Both the position numbers and the translations under genes were made by a program. Positions 33,180-43,739 of a stretch of 64,000 bases of DNA are shown piece by piece (within the stretch, counting starts at the first letter, position 1; each line of letters starts with the position of its first letter). Source of the DNA: Roridomyces roridus (Eukaryota > Basidiomycota > Agaricomycetes > Agaricales > Mycenaceae); contig JARKIF010000039.1 of the NCBI GenBank assembly GCA_029378245.1, positions 62,001-126,000 on the forward strand, in the 5' to 3' direction. The notes under the pieces are model-generated. The model made no database searches. It saw only the letters and a list, made by a program, of their open reading frames with translations, and had not been told where the DNA came from.

Positions 33180-34035
33180 TTACTCAATCTTCATGACGCT
33201 CTCAATTCTCTTATCCTGTATCCTCTTCCGCATCTCCACAAGCACAGGGAACCCAAACCCTAACGTCCCCAACACATAGCTCGCCTGCAAATGCAAACTC
33301 AATCATCAGCCAAAAGTCAACTCCTCTGGCGAAGAACAAACTTACCCCCACACCAAAACTCCCCGCATGCTTCCTCGCAACCGTCCCTACATACACCGCC
33401 TCGAGCGAATGCATCACGATCAACACCCACCAGCTCGCCAACAAAATCGATACCGGCCCCGCACGAATATACGGAGACAGGAACCCCGCCGGAGCAAACA
33501 CTGCCGACCCCGCACTGGCATCCAGCGGCGCATACGTACAATAAAACAACGCGCATACCGGCAGGAACGTCGTCGTAAGCACCTTGGTCCACGGGAAATC
33601 CACCTCGGTGAGGATGGGTGATTTAATCTGTCCTGCGTTCAACCAGAACTTGTCACGAAAAAAATCAAGACGACTGACCATACCCAAGCCCTCCTGCGCA
33701 ATAGCCTTCATCTCCAACAACCTCGGCTTCACATCCTCGTACCCACCCAACGGCGGGTCAATCACCACCCGCACATCCTTCTTGCCGCCGTTCTTTAACG
33801 TACAAGTCAACGTCATGCTCTACATAGCTCTCTATTAGTATTCAAGACGAAGAAGAAAAAGACGCAGCCAAAGCCAACGCACTTTACAATCAATCCCACT
33901 CATCTCCGCCCCAGTGACGACCTCCCCCTCGAGCTGCTCCTTCCCATACCACTTGGCATACGCTACGAGCGTATCTGGGTGGTTGGACATGTACATCTTG
34001 AGAAAGGTCGATTTTTCTGCGACGGGGTCTGACAT
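33180..34035 (-). CDS. DUF2470-like protein with C-terminal membrane helices
   Basis: Starts MSDPVAEKSTFLKMYMSNHP at 34035. Four exons splice in frame: the intron after GIDCK joins SMTLTC, one after GLGM joins IKSPILTEVDFPW, and one after GSFGVG joins ASYVLGTLGFGF; the stop is at 33180-33182. The N-terminal half (MSNHPDTLVAYAKWYG, DVKPRLLEMKAIAQEGLGM) matches the DUF2470 fold otherwise found in haem-utilisation proteins. The C-terminal half has about four hydrophobic segments, such as VLTTTFLPVCALFYCTY and PVSILLASWWVLIVM. The function of this fungal fusion is not known; an integral membrane protein is a safe description. It is transcribed in the same direction as the CFA synthase upstream, 259 bp away. 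Confidence 0.68.
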
Positions 34036-34293
34036 TGGTGGAGAGTGAGAGTGAGGAGAGGAAAGAGAGGTGAGAGGAAAGGAAGCGACACGGCCACGTG
34101 GCATGACGTGGGATCGCGTATCCGGTTGATTGCCGGGCCGTGGTTGGTAGGACACGCCTGGACCGGGAGGTTCTGGGCGCCGGAGGTCGTAATACACCCG
34201 AGAGTCCTCGGGCGCGTTGTATTCTAGCTAGTCCATGCATAAACGTATATAGCTACAGATCTCGCGCTATGTCCTTCCAGTAAACTCCAGTCC

Positions 34294-36212
34294 TCAGGCG
34301 CAAACACTCGCAGCCGATTCCTACGTTGAATATCAGACAAGTATCAGAGCCAACAAGGAGAACGTACGGGACGAGCAAATGTCCAACAGACACAGCTGAG
34401 CCAAACCCGCGAATATGCAACCTCCATGTAAACGAACATATAGTGCCACTTGCGGCGGAACATCTCCAACTTGTACGGGTCCTTGAGCTCTGGGTATCGT
34501 TCTATGAGTGTGTCGATCAAGTCGGACGTCCAGTTTTCGGCGAGGCGGCTGGGGTGTTGCTCTTAGGAAATGCGAAATGGTGGACGAGTGGCAATTATAC
34601 TTACCGGCCCCATTCACGCAAGCAGCGCGGGTAATCTGTGGACATGTTGAATGACTTTGAGCGAAGAGTTCAAAGTCCTTACGCGTTCCAAAATCTTCAA
34701 TGTTGTCGATACAAAACCGACCCTTGCGCGCCGAACAGAAGCTCTCCGCGAGGGAGAGCGCGCTGGGTAAAATCGTATGTGGCCAATGGAACTTGCGGAT
34801 GAAGTTCTGCCCCCTGTGGCGTTATGTGAGCCTCGGGGCGCGGCGGTAGTGAAAAGATGGCGAACTGATAGCGAGTGTGCGTGCTTTCAGGGTAAGTGGT
34901 GGCCGTCAGCACGGCTACGGCATTTTTGTCCTTGAGGGCCCAGTCGATTTTGGCGAAATATGTGGGCATGTATTCCAAACCGACGGCCTAGTACGAGCTT
35001 AGGAATGTTTCCAACGCAGGAGTGGATTCTCACCTCGAGCATCTCGAGCGAGATGCAGGCATCGAACGCGCCTTTGAACGACGCTGGCATGTCCCGATAG
35101 TCCATGAAGTGAACCCGAATCTGGTCCGCGTACCCAGCGTCGCGGATGCGTTGTTCCGCGAGCTCTTTCTGCTCAATCGAGAGCGTTATTGTGTCGACGG
35201 TGCATCCCAACTTCGCAGCCTATTGCACTTGATCAGTCGCTATCGTCTTAGAAAGAAATGGACATACGGCGATAGCGATGCTTCCCCATCCACTACCGAT
35301 CTCCAGCAACCGACATCCCGCCCGCAATCGCGCCTTTCGGATGATATGATTGATCTTCGTGACCTGAGCAGCTTCGAGATCCCCTGGTTTCCGGTGGCCT
35401 TGCAGATCACCGCAGACCCCGCCCTCGCTCTCAGACCATATGGGACACGAGTATTGCATCTCCTTGCTCAGGAAAGCCTACGAGCTTGGATGAGACTGGG
35501 AAGTCGTCAACAAGTTCAAGTGCTTACCGTGTATAACTCGTTCGACGCATCGTATATAGCGACCTGAACAGCCAAGTCAGAACCAATTACAGCCGTTGGA
35601 GACATGGACTGACATTGGCGATGGACTGGACGTGGAAATGGCTGAAAAAGTGACGGACGACGTTGTAAGCCTTGTATGTATGGTGGAAGAAGGTCGAGAA
35701 TGAAGCGATGTTCCGTCGATTGTCGACAAAGAGCTATATGTTGCTGAGTAAATAGAACAAGGCATGTGAACGACGCACGTTTAGAACTTCCTTTATATCC
35801 GTCGAATCGCATTCTCCCGCCATGTATGCTTCGGAAACTGAAAGAAAGAGTTGAGCAGGAAAGTAAAGGAGAAATATGCGTCTCACAGCCAACGTCGTAG
35901 GACAGATATACTCGAACCCAGAAGCGGTCATGGTTGACCTTGACCTGGGCTCTGCGAGCAACGTCCTTCTCAGTCGCCCCGAACCTGTGCACAGATCCAG
36001 AAGGCTCGGTCACCTCGAGCGTCCCAGTCGTTATACCCTTCTTCAACGCATACAAGACGACCTGTCGAGCTGAGACAACCATGAGGACCCTGGAAGTAAG
36101 TTCAGGCAGCAGTTGCCTTACCATGGGCCAGAAAAGTCTTTTGAATCCAGGAGTTGGACTGGAATCTCGGAAGAGTTGAGACTGGAAGCGTTGCGTATGC
36201 TGAATAGGACAT
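34294..36212 (-). CDS. Cyclopropane-fatty-acyl-phospholipid synthase, copy A
   Basis: SAM-dependent enzyme that adds a methylene bridge (or methyl) to unsaturated fatty acyl chains at the membrane. Starts MSYSAYATLPVSTLPRFQSN at 36212. The next exon reads ARQVVLYALKKGITTGTLEV, followed by FMAGE-like YMAGECDSTDIKEV. Motif I is CRLLEIGSGWGSIAIAV, and later come DYRDMPASFKGAFDACISLEMLE and PTYFAKIDWALKD. Introns of about 50 bp are frequent. The penultimate exon has one base fewer than copy B near its start, but an alternative acceptor (CACCCCAG) restores the frame at the cost of four residues. The last exon (ESAASVCA) ends at 34294. It is divergently paired with the 7-TM gene at 36894, as is copy B with its partner. 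Confidence 0.83.
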
Positions 36213-36893
36213 CCTTGCTGGAGGGAGGGAGAATGAGGCGATCGCTTTTTGGCCGGAGTTCGGCAGTGCTCCATCCTTCACACAGCCTGCCGTTGAGACG
36301 CGCAGGCCCATTGGATCATCAAAAACTTTGCTTCTTCCTTTGTATCATCCATCTTCCAATCGTTGTTCTGTGAGTCATTGTGGGCGACCCACCATATTAC
36401 TTTCTGAGATCGCCATGTTAAGTGGGTAGAAACCTTGTCGCCCTCATCGAGGTCACACTCATGTCCTTTGCAATAATGCCGAGTCATTACGAAGGAAAGA
36501 TGAGCAGCAACATCATGAGCATCACTTCCTCTTTCGTTGCTCCTCCGTTGCTCCTCCGAGTCACCGTTGGCTCCGTGGCATCTTCGAAGAAAATCTCTCA
36601 CGACTTCTCCATCTTACTCTCATGATCATGGAATAGATATCAAGGGTTGCACTGCTAAGCCGGTGCTCAAGCGCTGCAGGAGTCAAAACTGGCGCCGAGT
36701 TCATCTCGCGGGCCGAGACCACCAACGACAAGTGAGGCTAATTTCAGGTAGTCCTGGTAGTATTTGTGTCCTCAGGCCGCGCTTCACGGCGTCTGGATCC
36801 CATCTTCTGTTTGTTGGTCGTCCCCCTATAAGTCGATTCCCCAGACAGATTCCCTTTCTCGTGGCCCATTCCTTACGTTCTTCATGTCTGGTA
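36213..36893. promoter_or_regulatory. Divergent intergenic region, CFA synthase A / 7-TM A
   Basis: Shared upstream space of two divergently transcribed genes, so it should hold both promoters. The first 80 bp next to the synthase still align with the equivalent region of copy B (for example CACACAGC and CGGCAGTG blocks). No clear TATA box was found. Confidence 0.4.
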
Positions 36894-38225
36894 CCTCCTG
36901 GGCTGAGCCCGCCGCCCTTGGCACGCAGGTCGCCGTCTTCAACTCGTTTGCCATCCTTGGCATCCTGTTGCTCACTTTGATAGTGGCTACAGCTCATTTC
37001 TCCGCCAAAGTCCACCGCAATGAGCTCTGGTTCCGGCACCTTATCGCGTGGATTATATACGATGTCGCGTTTATTCTCCTTCTCGGTCGCCAGGAGGATG
37101 CGGTCCTGCCCTTTGGATTATGCGTCTTCCAGGCCTCGCTCATCTACGCGGTCCCTACATAGTGAGCCTCGTATCGGACAGGATTGGGCATATTCTCACC
37201 ATAAAATCCACAGCGCAACACTCAGTGCATTCTCTTTCGTTGCCGATGTGCGTCTTTCTGCTCAGAAATGGGACTGCCGCTCAAGTCATTGATAGCTGTA
37301 CATTCGACTTTCCTCGATCGTTCTAGGGAAGAGGAAAATAAGACCAGCATTGAATAAATTCGTGAGCCTTTCGTAGCTGCTTCGAGCCTTCCACGCTCAT
37401 GCCAGGCCTTTAGCTCGTCAATATGCCGTTCTTCGTTCTTCTAGGCGTCTTCACCGAGGCTTTGGTGGTACATATTCTCTCAAGGCGTGGGTGATACACG
37501 CTCACTGGTACTTTCAGCTAGTTCAGGACCCATCGGCCGTGGGCTTCGAGCAAAGGCACCTCTACTGCCATGTTACCGCCACTACACAGTTAGCGGAATC
37601 TCCCTCGCCTTCGAATGAATGACTTCTGAAGCGATTTTAGGTCTCTCATCAGTGGTGGAATCATCGTTGCGACCGGCCTAGTTATCTTTCCCCTTGAGAG
37701 TACGTGAATCCTCCACATCGAGTTGTGACGGTTGACTCACCCAGCCAACCAGTCTGCATTGCCATTATGATGTATCGCAACTGGCGCCCATTCCGCGGCT
37801 ACAGCGGGCACCGGATTTTTCTAACCACATTTATACGAGTCGTTCTCTTCACGATTATATCCATGCTCGGTGTTGGGTCAGTACCACCTCTTCGTTCGGA
37901 GGCACTCAACTGAGCCGTATTTCAGACTTAGTTCACTTAGCATTGGGTCTCCCACTGCGCCGAAGCCTTACTGGGCCCGACTCATATTCACCATCAGTCA
38001 GCATATTCCATACCCCTTCGCCAATATATCCTTACGATTCTAGTCCCCGTTGTTGCTGCCATCACGTTCGGCAGTCAAGAGGTAGGCGGTTATCTTACTT
38101 GAAAACTAATGCTCAAATGAAACCAGGATATAATGAGGTCTTGGATATTTTGGAGAGAGCCCCCTCCGGCCGACGACGAGGACGACGATGTGTGCCATGG
38201 AATTGAATCAGGGCCAACCTTTTAG
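36894..38225 (+). CDS. Basidiomycete seven-transmembrane protein, copy A
   Basis: Integral membrane protein of about 300 residues with seven hydrophobic segments, in a family I know only from basidiomycetes and resembling orphan receptors. Exon 1 starts MSGTSWAEPAALGTQVAVFN and contains AFNS-type TM1 and PFGLCVFQASLIYAVPT. Spliced exons then give ATLSAFSFVADV, LYIRLSSIVLGKRKIRPALN, LVNMPFFVLLGVFTEALV, QRHLYCHV, SLISGGIIVATGLVIFPLE, MMYRNWRPFRGYSGH and a tail with FGSQE then DIMRSWIFWRE and an acidic end. Every junction matches copy B (47192-48512) in position and phase, so the gene looks intact. A receptor role is inference. Confidence 0.75.
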
Positions 38226-38610
38226 CCCTATTGTACACGACAAGAACATTGGAATGAGACACTCCGAACACTGAACTTTTGCATCCATAGTGTAGTGTAC
38301 GACTTGTGTATTGCAGACTTTTGAATCCGTTTGGCCATGGGCATTTGGAATTCTTGAAAGTTTCGTTCATCAGCGGGTATTCCAACTTAAGTCAGTCGCC
38401 GAAAAATGACGGGGTAGGATCCGAAGAGTAAGGCTCTCCACTTCGAGGAGCGCTCGTTAAACATAATATCAGGTTCTCCTGGCTGTGGTACAGGTTCTCC
38501 CGCCTGCATGGCATTTTGAACCCTGGGCGATCAAAGATACACAGGTCAGCTGAGAATGCATAGACGAGAATTGCATTGAATGATGTGGGTTGCGGCATTC
38601 GTGTATCTAT

Positions 38611-38727
38611 ATCTCAAGACCGGCGTTTTCTTCATAAGGAACCTGCGATGCGGTACACTTGACACTATCCATCTCAAGATCGGCGTTTTCTTCAAAGGGA
38701 ACCCGGTACGATGCGGCACACTTGACA
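38611..38727 (+). repeat. Two 60-bp direct repeats
   Basis: ATCTCAAGACCGGCGTTTTC at 38611 and ATCTCAAGATCGGCGTTTTC at 38671, each followed by a GATGCGG-ACACTTGACA block. A tandem duplication in the intergenic space before the dioxygenase pseudogene. Confidence 0.75.
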
Positions 38728-39385
38728 GCCTTGAATGTCAGTCGGCCAGAGTCGCCAGGGCAGCCACGGAAACCAGACGTCTCGATATTTTGAGATGAAG
38801 GATGCAATGTAGGCAGCACAGTGATGAAACCCATTTCTTCCCAATCCGTAAATACAAAATCCTTTAAAAAACACATCTAACAATCTACATGGGCTTCTTC
38901 TTGTCCGTTGGCAGACCAGCTGCTTCATCCAACCCAAGAGCCTTGCGCCGCGACAAGGAGCTGGAGTCAAAGAAAGGCTTCTCGCCGATTCTGACAATGC
39001 GGTTTCCCGTGCGAAGTCCCTGGTAGTCACGATTCAGTTGATGTCGCGGTCAGAACGAGGACAACCTACGTCGCGGTATGGAAAGTGCATCGGTTGTCCC
39101 AAATAGCTATATCGTTGAGGTTCCAGCGGAATCGGACCTGCATGTCGTGGTTCTCGGACACATGGCGGAACAGGTAATCCAAACATCGTCGGATTCGTCC
39201 TCGGTCAGTTCAAGAATCCGCTTTGTGAAACTAAAACATGGTCAAAAGATCGTTCAATTTATTCGTTAGCAGCGTACCCCTTGTTCACAAAGAGACTCTT
39301 GTAACCAGTCACTGGGTGCGTGCGAATGACAGGGCTGATGATTGAATTCAGATAAAGGCAAAACCAAGCGACACGGAACTCACTG

Positions 39386-40760
39386 TGTTGACGCAGGACA
39401 CTTGTTGACTTTAGATGGTGGCTTTGACGCAGGACGCTTGTTGACTTTAGATGGTGGCTTTGGACAACCCGGGAAGACCCCTGTTTCTAATATCAACAGA
39501 TCGTATTTATACACGCACTCCTGTGCGTCAACATTCCCCCTCGCACATGCGACCGCTGCGTCCATGTGCGACTGATTCCCCCCATGCTGGCATGCCCTGA
39601 GATGCCATCGCTGAGACCCATTTACCATAGACCAACCCATCCGCGTCGGCTCCCGTTCGCGGATCTATATCTTGAACCTTGATCTCTGCTTTGCGGTTCC
39701 GTCTCTGGTGCCTTCATCGATGAACACCCACTGCTGTGCTCGGAAGCCCGTCCTCGACATCCCAGCCCTCCAGTCTCTCGACTCAGCCCATCTCCCTCTG
39801 ACCTTGGCATCGTGCCGTCCAAGAAGGAGTTAGGGTGTGGTTTTTAACTCTGGTTTATTAACCGGTTAATTAACCAGCGTTTATAAATGCGGTTTTTAAA
39901 TGTTTGGGCAAAATCATCAGTTTATAAATGCCATGACATAATCACTGGCGGATCAAATGAGCTTTGATCCAGGCCTGATGACCGCCTGGTGTGCCTTTTG
40001 GGAGCAACCATGGCCTCTTGGGGGCCAGTGGTGGGTGTTGGATGTGCACAGAGGACCACGGGAGGAGGTGGAGAAGAGCCCGAGCAAAAAAATCATGTGC
40101 AAGACCATTTTGGGGCGTTCTGGGGGCTGGTTTATTAACCGGTTTATAAACGGGCCGGTTTGCAAACCAGGTTTATAAACCGGTTTTTAATGGCTGGGGA
40201 ATTAAAAACCACACCCTAGAAGGAGTCCAGCCAGCCCTTGAGTCGCTGTCGGCACATCATCGTCTCTGACCCCCTCCCTTGCGCCTCCAACCTGCGTTCC
40301 CCAATTCCTGCACGCTCTCCGGGGCCATCCCGGTCCGCGCCATCCAGCTCTGAACCAGCGACACACTGCCGTAGCTGCCTCCATCCCTGAGAAGCCAATG
40401 TTTCCCCCTTGCGCAAATGCCCGGCCATCCGTTGCCGTGGCATGTTGCTGGAGTGCGGAGGATGATTGTGGAGTTGGCGGCTTGCACAGCGTCGAAGGAT
40501 GGATAGTTGTGGACGTGAGGAAGTCGGCCAGAGGAAGCTAGGGGCTGACCAGCAGGGAGTCTTGGGTCTGCACCTCCAGCCTGTCGAGACCAAGTAGCGC
40601 CTGCTTCGAAGGCACAGTGCTGAGCAGAGCACTGTCTGACTGCGAATCTGTTGACGCAGGACACTTGTTGACTTTAGATGGTGGCTTTGGACAACCCGGG
40701 AAGACCCCTGTTTCTAATATCAACAGATCGTATTTATACACGCACTCCTGTGCATCAACA
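39386..40760 (-). mobile_element. Short LTR element (TRIM-like) in a dioxygenase intron
   Basis: Direct terminal repeats of 148 bp (39386-39533, containing a 36-bp internal duplication) and 112 bp (40649-40760). Both start TGTTGACGCAGG and end TCAACA. They are flanked by the 5-bp target duplication CACTG (39381-39385 and 40761-40765). A purine run (GAGGGGGAA on the minus strand) adjoins one LTR, suggesting minus orientation. With 1375 bp in total and no gag or pol, it fits a terminal-repeat retrotransposon in miniature. The target sits exactly on a splice donor of the host gene. Confidence 0.85.
39831..40218. mobile_element. hAT MITE 1 (TAGGGTG family), nested in the TRIM element
   Basis: 388 bp with 17-bp perfect inverted ends TAGGGTGTGGTTTTTAA and TTAAAAACCACACCCTA. 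It is flanked by the 8-bp duplication GAAGGAGT (39823-39830 and 40219-40226). Subterminal TTTATAAACCGG and TTAATTAACC words recur. The 8-bp duplication is diagnostic of hAT. Confidence 0.92.
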
Positions 40761-41013
40761 CACTGAACCGCGGTCAGATGACTGCCTCGCTGCCATGAGT
40801 TTTGGTCATTTGACAGTAATCACAACACGTACCTTCCAGTGTTCTCAGGCGACCCACGAGGTTCTTTGATGATTTTGTTTTCCGCTTTGGCGAACTTGGT
40901 GCGAGACGGTGAGGACGCGGAGGCGAAGAGTTAAAACCAAAAATCACCTCCCGGAAACCGCTGCCATCGTGCTGCGCAGTGAGGCCTTCGAGGAACTTTT
41001 GGTAGGCCGGGGA

Positions 41014-42108
41014 CATCAGGAAAACTGGGGGACGCTGCATAGCGCTGCAGAGTGCTGCATAGCACCATAGTGCCCATAGCTACATCCCTGCTATGCAGCA
41101 CTATGCAGCACTATGCAGTGCCTGCTTGCCGACGCTTCGCTTGGGCAGTTCCAAAATTAAGTACACCGAGATGCAACCGAGAGACCGAGATGAAGCAAAT
41201 ATAACAGAGAGGTAGAACAAAAAATGTCTGAATTCACTAGCTAATACATCCACGAGCCTCAGAACGTACTACAGAACGCACGCCACCGACTCGAACGACA
41301 GATGAACGTTGACATGCGGGCCGCCGGCGGTACTGCCACGCACGAATCGTGTGTCGCGGCGTTGAACGGGCCAAACGAATAAAAGGACTGCTCGACATGT
41401 TAGCTTAAATGCAGCTCGCGAACGGAGGATGGACGACTTGCCTGCGGGGAACTGCAAGAGGCTGCGCCAGAGCGTTAGATTGAACTTGAACTTGAGGAAT
41501 CGTGGTGCAGACTAGGGTGCTGTAAATAACACCTGTTTATAAACCGGTGTTTATAAACACGGTTTATAATGTTTTCAGCTGAACTGTCCGTTTATAAACG
41601 CCTCCGAGGTCATCATCGATGCCATCAATGTTGCTGATCGCTCTCTGGGGCGTGTTCTAGCAGCCTGAAATTTGGGTCAAGTGCTATTTTTGGGTTGTTG
41701 AACACTGGGAAGGTGCCAGAGAGCTCAGAGGTGTCCCGGAGCCGAAAAATTTGTTCTGCAGCTCACATTTCCACCTTTTTCACGCCAGTTTTTAAACCAG
41801 TTTATAAACACCTGGTTTATTAACTGGGTTAATTAACCGGTAAATAAGGGTCCCGGATTAATTTACAGCACCCTAGTGCAGACGAAGTTGGGAGGAGAGG
41901 GGAGTGTCGAGGCGTCCCACGACGTAGACCTACCGTTTAAATGGATGACAGCTTTGTTGCAATCGTGTCAAACGGGTTCCCTGGAAACGGACAAGTAAGT
42001 TAAGCGACAGAGATCTCAAAGCACTTCATAGTGGCCATAGCACTGCATAGTGCTATGAGCACTATGGCACTATGGCCGAGCTATGGCTCGGCTAGTGTTT
42101 TCCTGATG
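41014..42108. mobile_element. CATCAGG-ended TIR element in the dioxygenase gene
   Basis: The ends read CATCAGGAAAACT (41014 on) and AGTGTTTTCCTGATG (to 42108), an inverted repeat of about 12 bp. Tandem GCATAGTGCT / AGCACTATGC words lie inside both ends. The same ends occur in the 99-bp element at 50325-50423. No clear target duplication is seen. The interior holds a nested hAT MITE and a short minus-strand frame (41269-41457) I do not recognise, possibly captured host sequence. Confidence 0.7.
41513..41875. mobile_element. hAT MITE 2 (TAGGGTG family), nested in the CATCAGG element
   Basis: 363 bp with ends TAGGGTGCTGTAAAT and ATTTACAGCACCCTA, flanked by the 8-bp duplication GTGCAGAC (41505-41512 and 41876-41883). 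The interior is rich in TTTATAAACCGG-type palindromes shared with the MITE at 39831-40218, so both belong to one family. Confidence 0.92.
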
Positions 42109-42423
42109 GATAGCTTACCGTAGGCCTCGTAGCCGCTGCAGATGTCAGAACCGATAAATGCCCTGGCGGATCATGATCACCTTGCCCGCTAGCAGCCTCT
42201 CGCCAAGAAAACAAAATGAAGCACATACGAGAGTATCGCCGCCGACTAAAGAAATATATCAGTACGTGTAATGAGAAGGAAAAAAAAAAAGCGATACTCA
42301 CCTGCAGGAAGCGTGTGCAACTTCAAGATCTACAGGTTTAGTCAGTACAGCACGCATGGCCAACGGGAAAAGATGGCGCGCACCGCGTAGTCCGACGGGA
42401 CAGGCTCGAATGTAATATCGGTA

Positions 42424-43739
42424 TGTCGGAAAAATCGAAGATTGATTAGATAGGAATCTAATCGTATACAAGCCGTTAAGGTTCACCAGGGGTAGAGGTA
42501 GAGGTACGAGTGGCCCTACCTCTACCCTTACCTCCGAAACCTCTGACCCTTCAGAGGTTGACCTCTACCTTACCTCTGGACCTCTGATGTGCCATCAATT
42601 TCTGATAAGAGACATGATGGCACATAAAATCAGTCAGAACTTTGAAAATTGTGAACCCAAACTCAGCTTCTTGGCCCTACAATGTTATACCAGCTCAATT
42701 TGACCACCAGAGTCATGATTTCTTGACAAATGTGATCATCATCAACACAGATCAAAATTTGATCGCCATCAAGAAAAAACTGTTCTGGTCCAAAAAGTGT
42801 CTCCGAGTCTATTTCTGAACAGTTTGAACCAAACCTTGCTGTACCTCTGGACCTCCAAAGGTCTGTCAAAGGTCGGGAGGTTTCAGCTAGTTCGTACCTC
42901 CACCTCTACCTCTGTCGACCTTACCTCTGACCTTCGGAGGTAGACCTCTACCCCTGGTGAACCTTACAAGCCGTTGTGATCCCATAATAAAACCGTGGAT
43001 TATATCGCATCACTTTAGGATTGTAACCGCTTAGGATCCCCAGGGAGCATTGCAAGGGGTTGTTGACTTATAATGTATTGTAATGGATTTGCCGGAGAAC
43101 AATAAAAGCTTTTGAAGGCCTTTGCGGCCACCTGCATTGGGATTGAATGTTGTGATTTTGAGGTGTTCAACTTTGAATCGCCACTGAGTTCACAAGGATA
43201 TTCTGCTTATCTGACCGTTCATACCAGGAGTCGAACGCTTGACCTCACGGATTTCTCAAATTTAAGGGGAACAGTGAATACTAAGTACACTATTATTATA
43301 ATAGCACACGCATACATGAGAACAAGACTCAACATAGCACCACTTTCTGTTACCAAGATTGTTCCTCCCCAATTCCTCCCTCAGAAAGGATGTATTATAG
43401 CTTCCTTGGAGGAGGTTGACTCTGTTGAATTTGCGCAATCTCAATGTATGCTCTGTTGTGTAGGAGTTCAGAGTCGGAGCATGCCTGGTCCATGGATCCA
43501 AAAATTAGCACTGAACAACTGGAATCACTGGACCTGGAGGGTGCCAATGGCAAGCCACTAAGCAAATTCAAGCCATTACAAGCCAAGGGTTGCTTTAGAA
43601 TGACTCCCAAGCAATTGTAATCCACCCGGGGTAATCCACCCGGGGTAATCCACCCCGGGTGGATTACAACGGGTTGCAATCCGCGCCAATCCCCTAATCA
43701 ATTACAATCCAATGTAATCATTTTGGGGTTTTTCCAACA
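42424..43739. mobile_element. TA-target TIR element splitting a dioxygenase codon
   Basis: Ends TGTCGGAAAAA (42424 on) and TTTTTCCAACA (to 43739) are inverted repeats with one mismatch, flanked by TA on both sides (42422-42423 and 43740-43741). Removing the element and one TA restores the reading W-H-T-D across codons CAT ACC. A TA duplication fits Tc1/mariner-like elements. Near the right end, GTAATCCACCCGGG occurs three times, the last within a perfect palindrome (43619-43669). No transposase is seen, so it is non-autonomous. Confidence 0.82.
42478..42965. mobile_element. Mutator-like MITE nested in the TA element
   Basis: 488 bp with perfect 22-bp inverted ends (AAGGTTCACCAGGGGTAGAG at the left, its complement at the right). 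It is flanked by the 10-bp duplication ACAAGCCGTT (42468-42477 and 42966-42975). GAGGTA / TACCTC words are repeated near both ends. A 9-11-bp duplication suggests a Mutator-like element, but the superfamily call is inference. Confidence 0.87.

Noticed and set aside
43210..43290. Possible tRNA gene (GTTCGACTC box on the minus strand)
   Set aside because: The bases around the box do not form a T-stem, and no A box, acceptor pairing or anticodon arm could be built. It lies inside the TA-target element.
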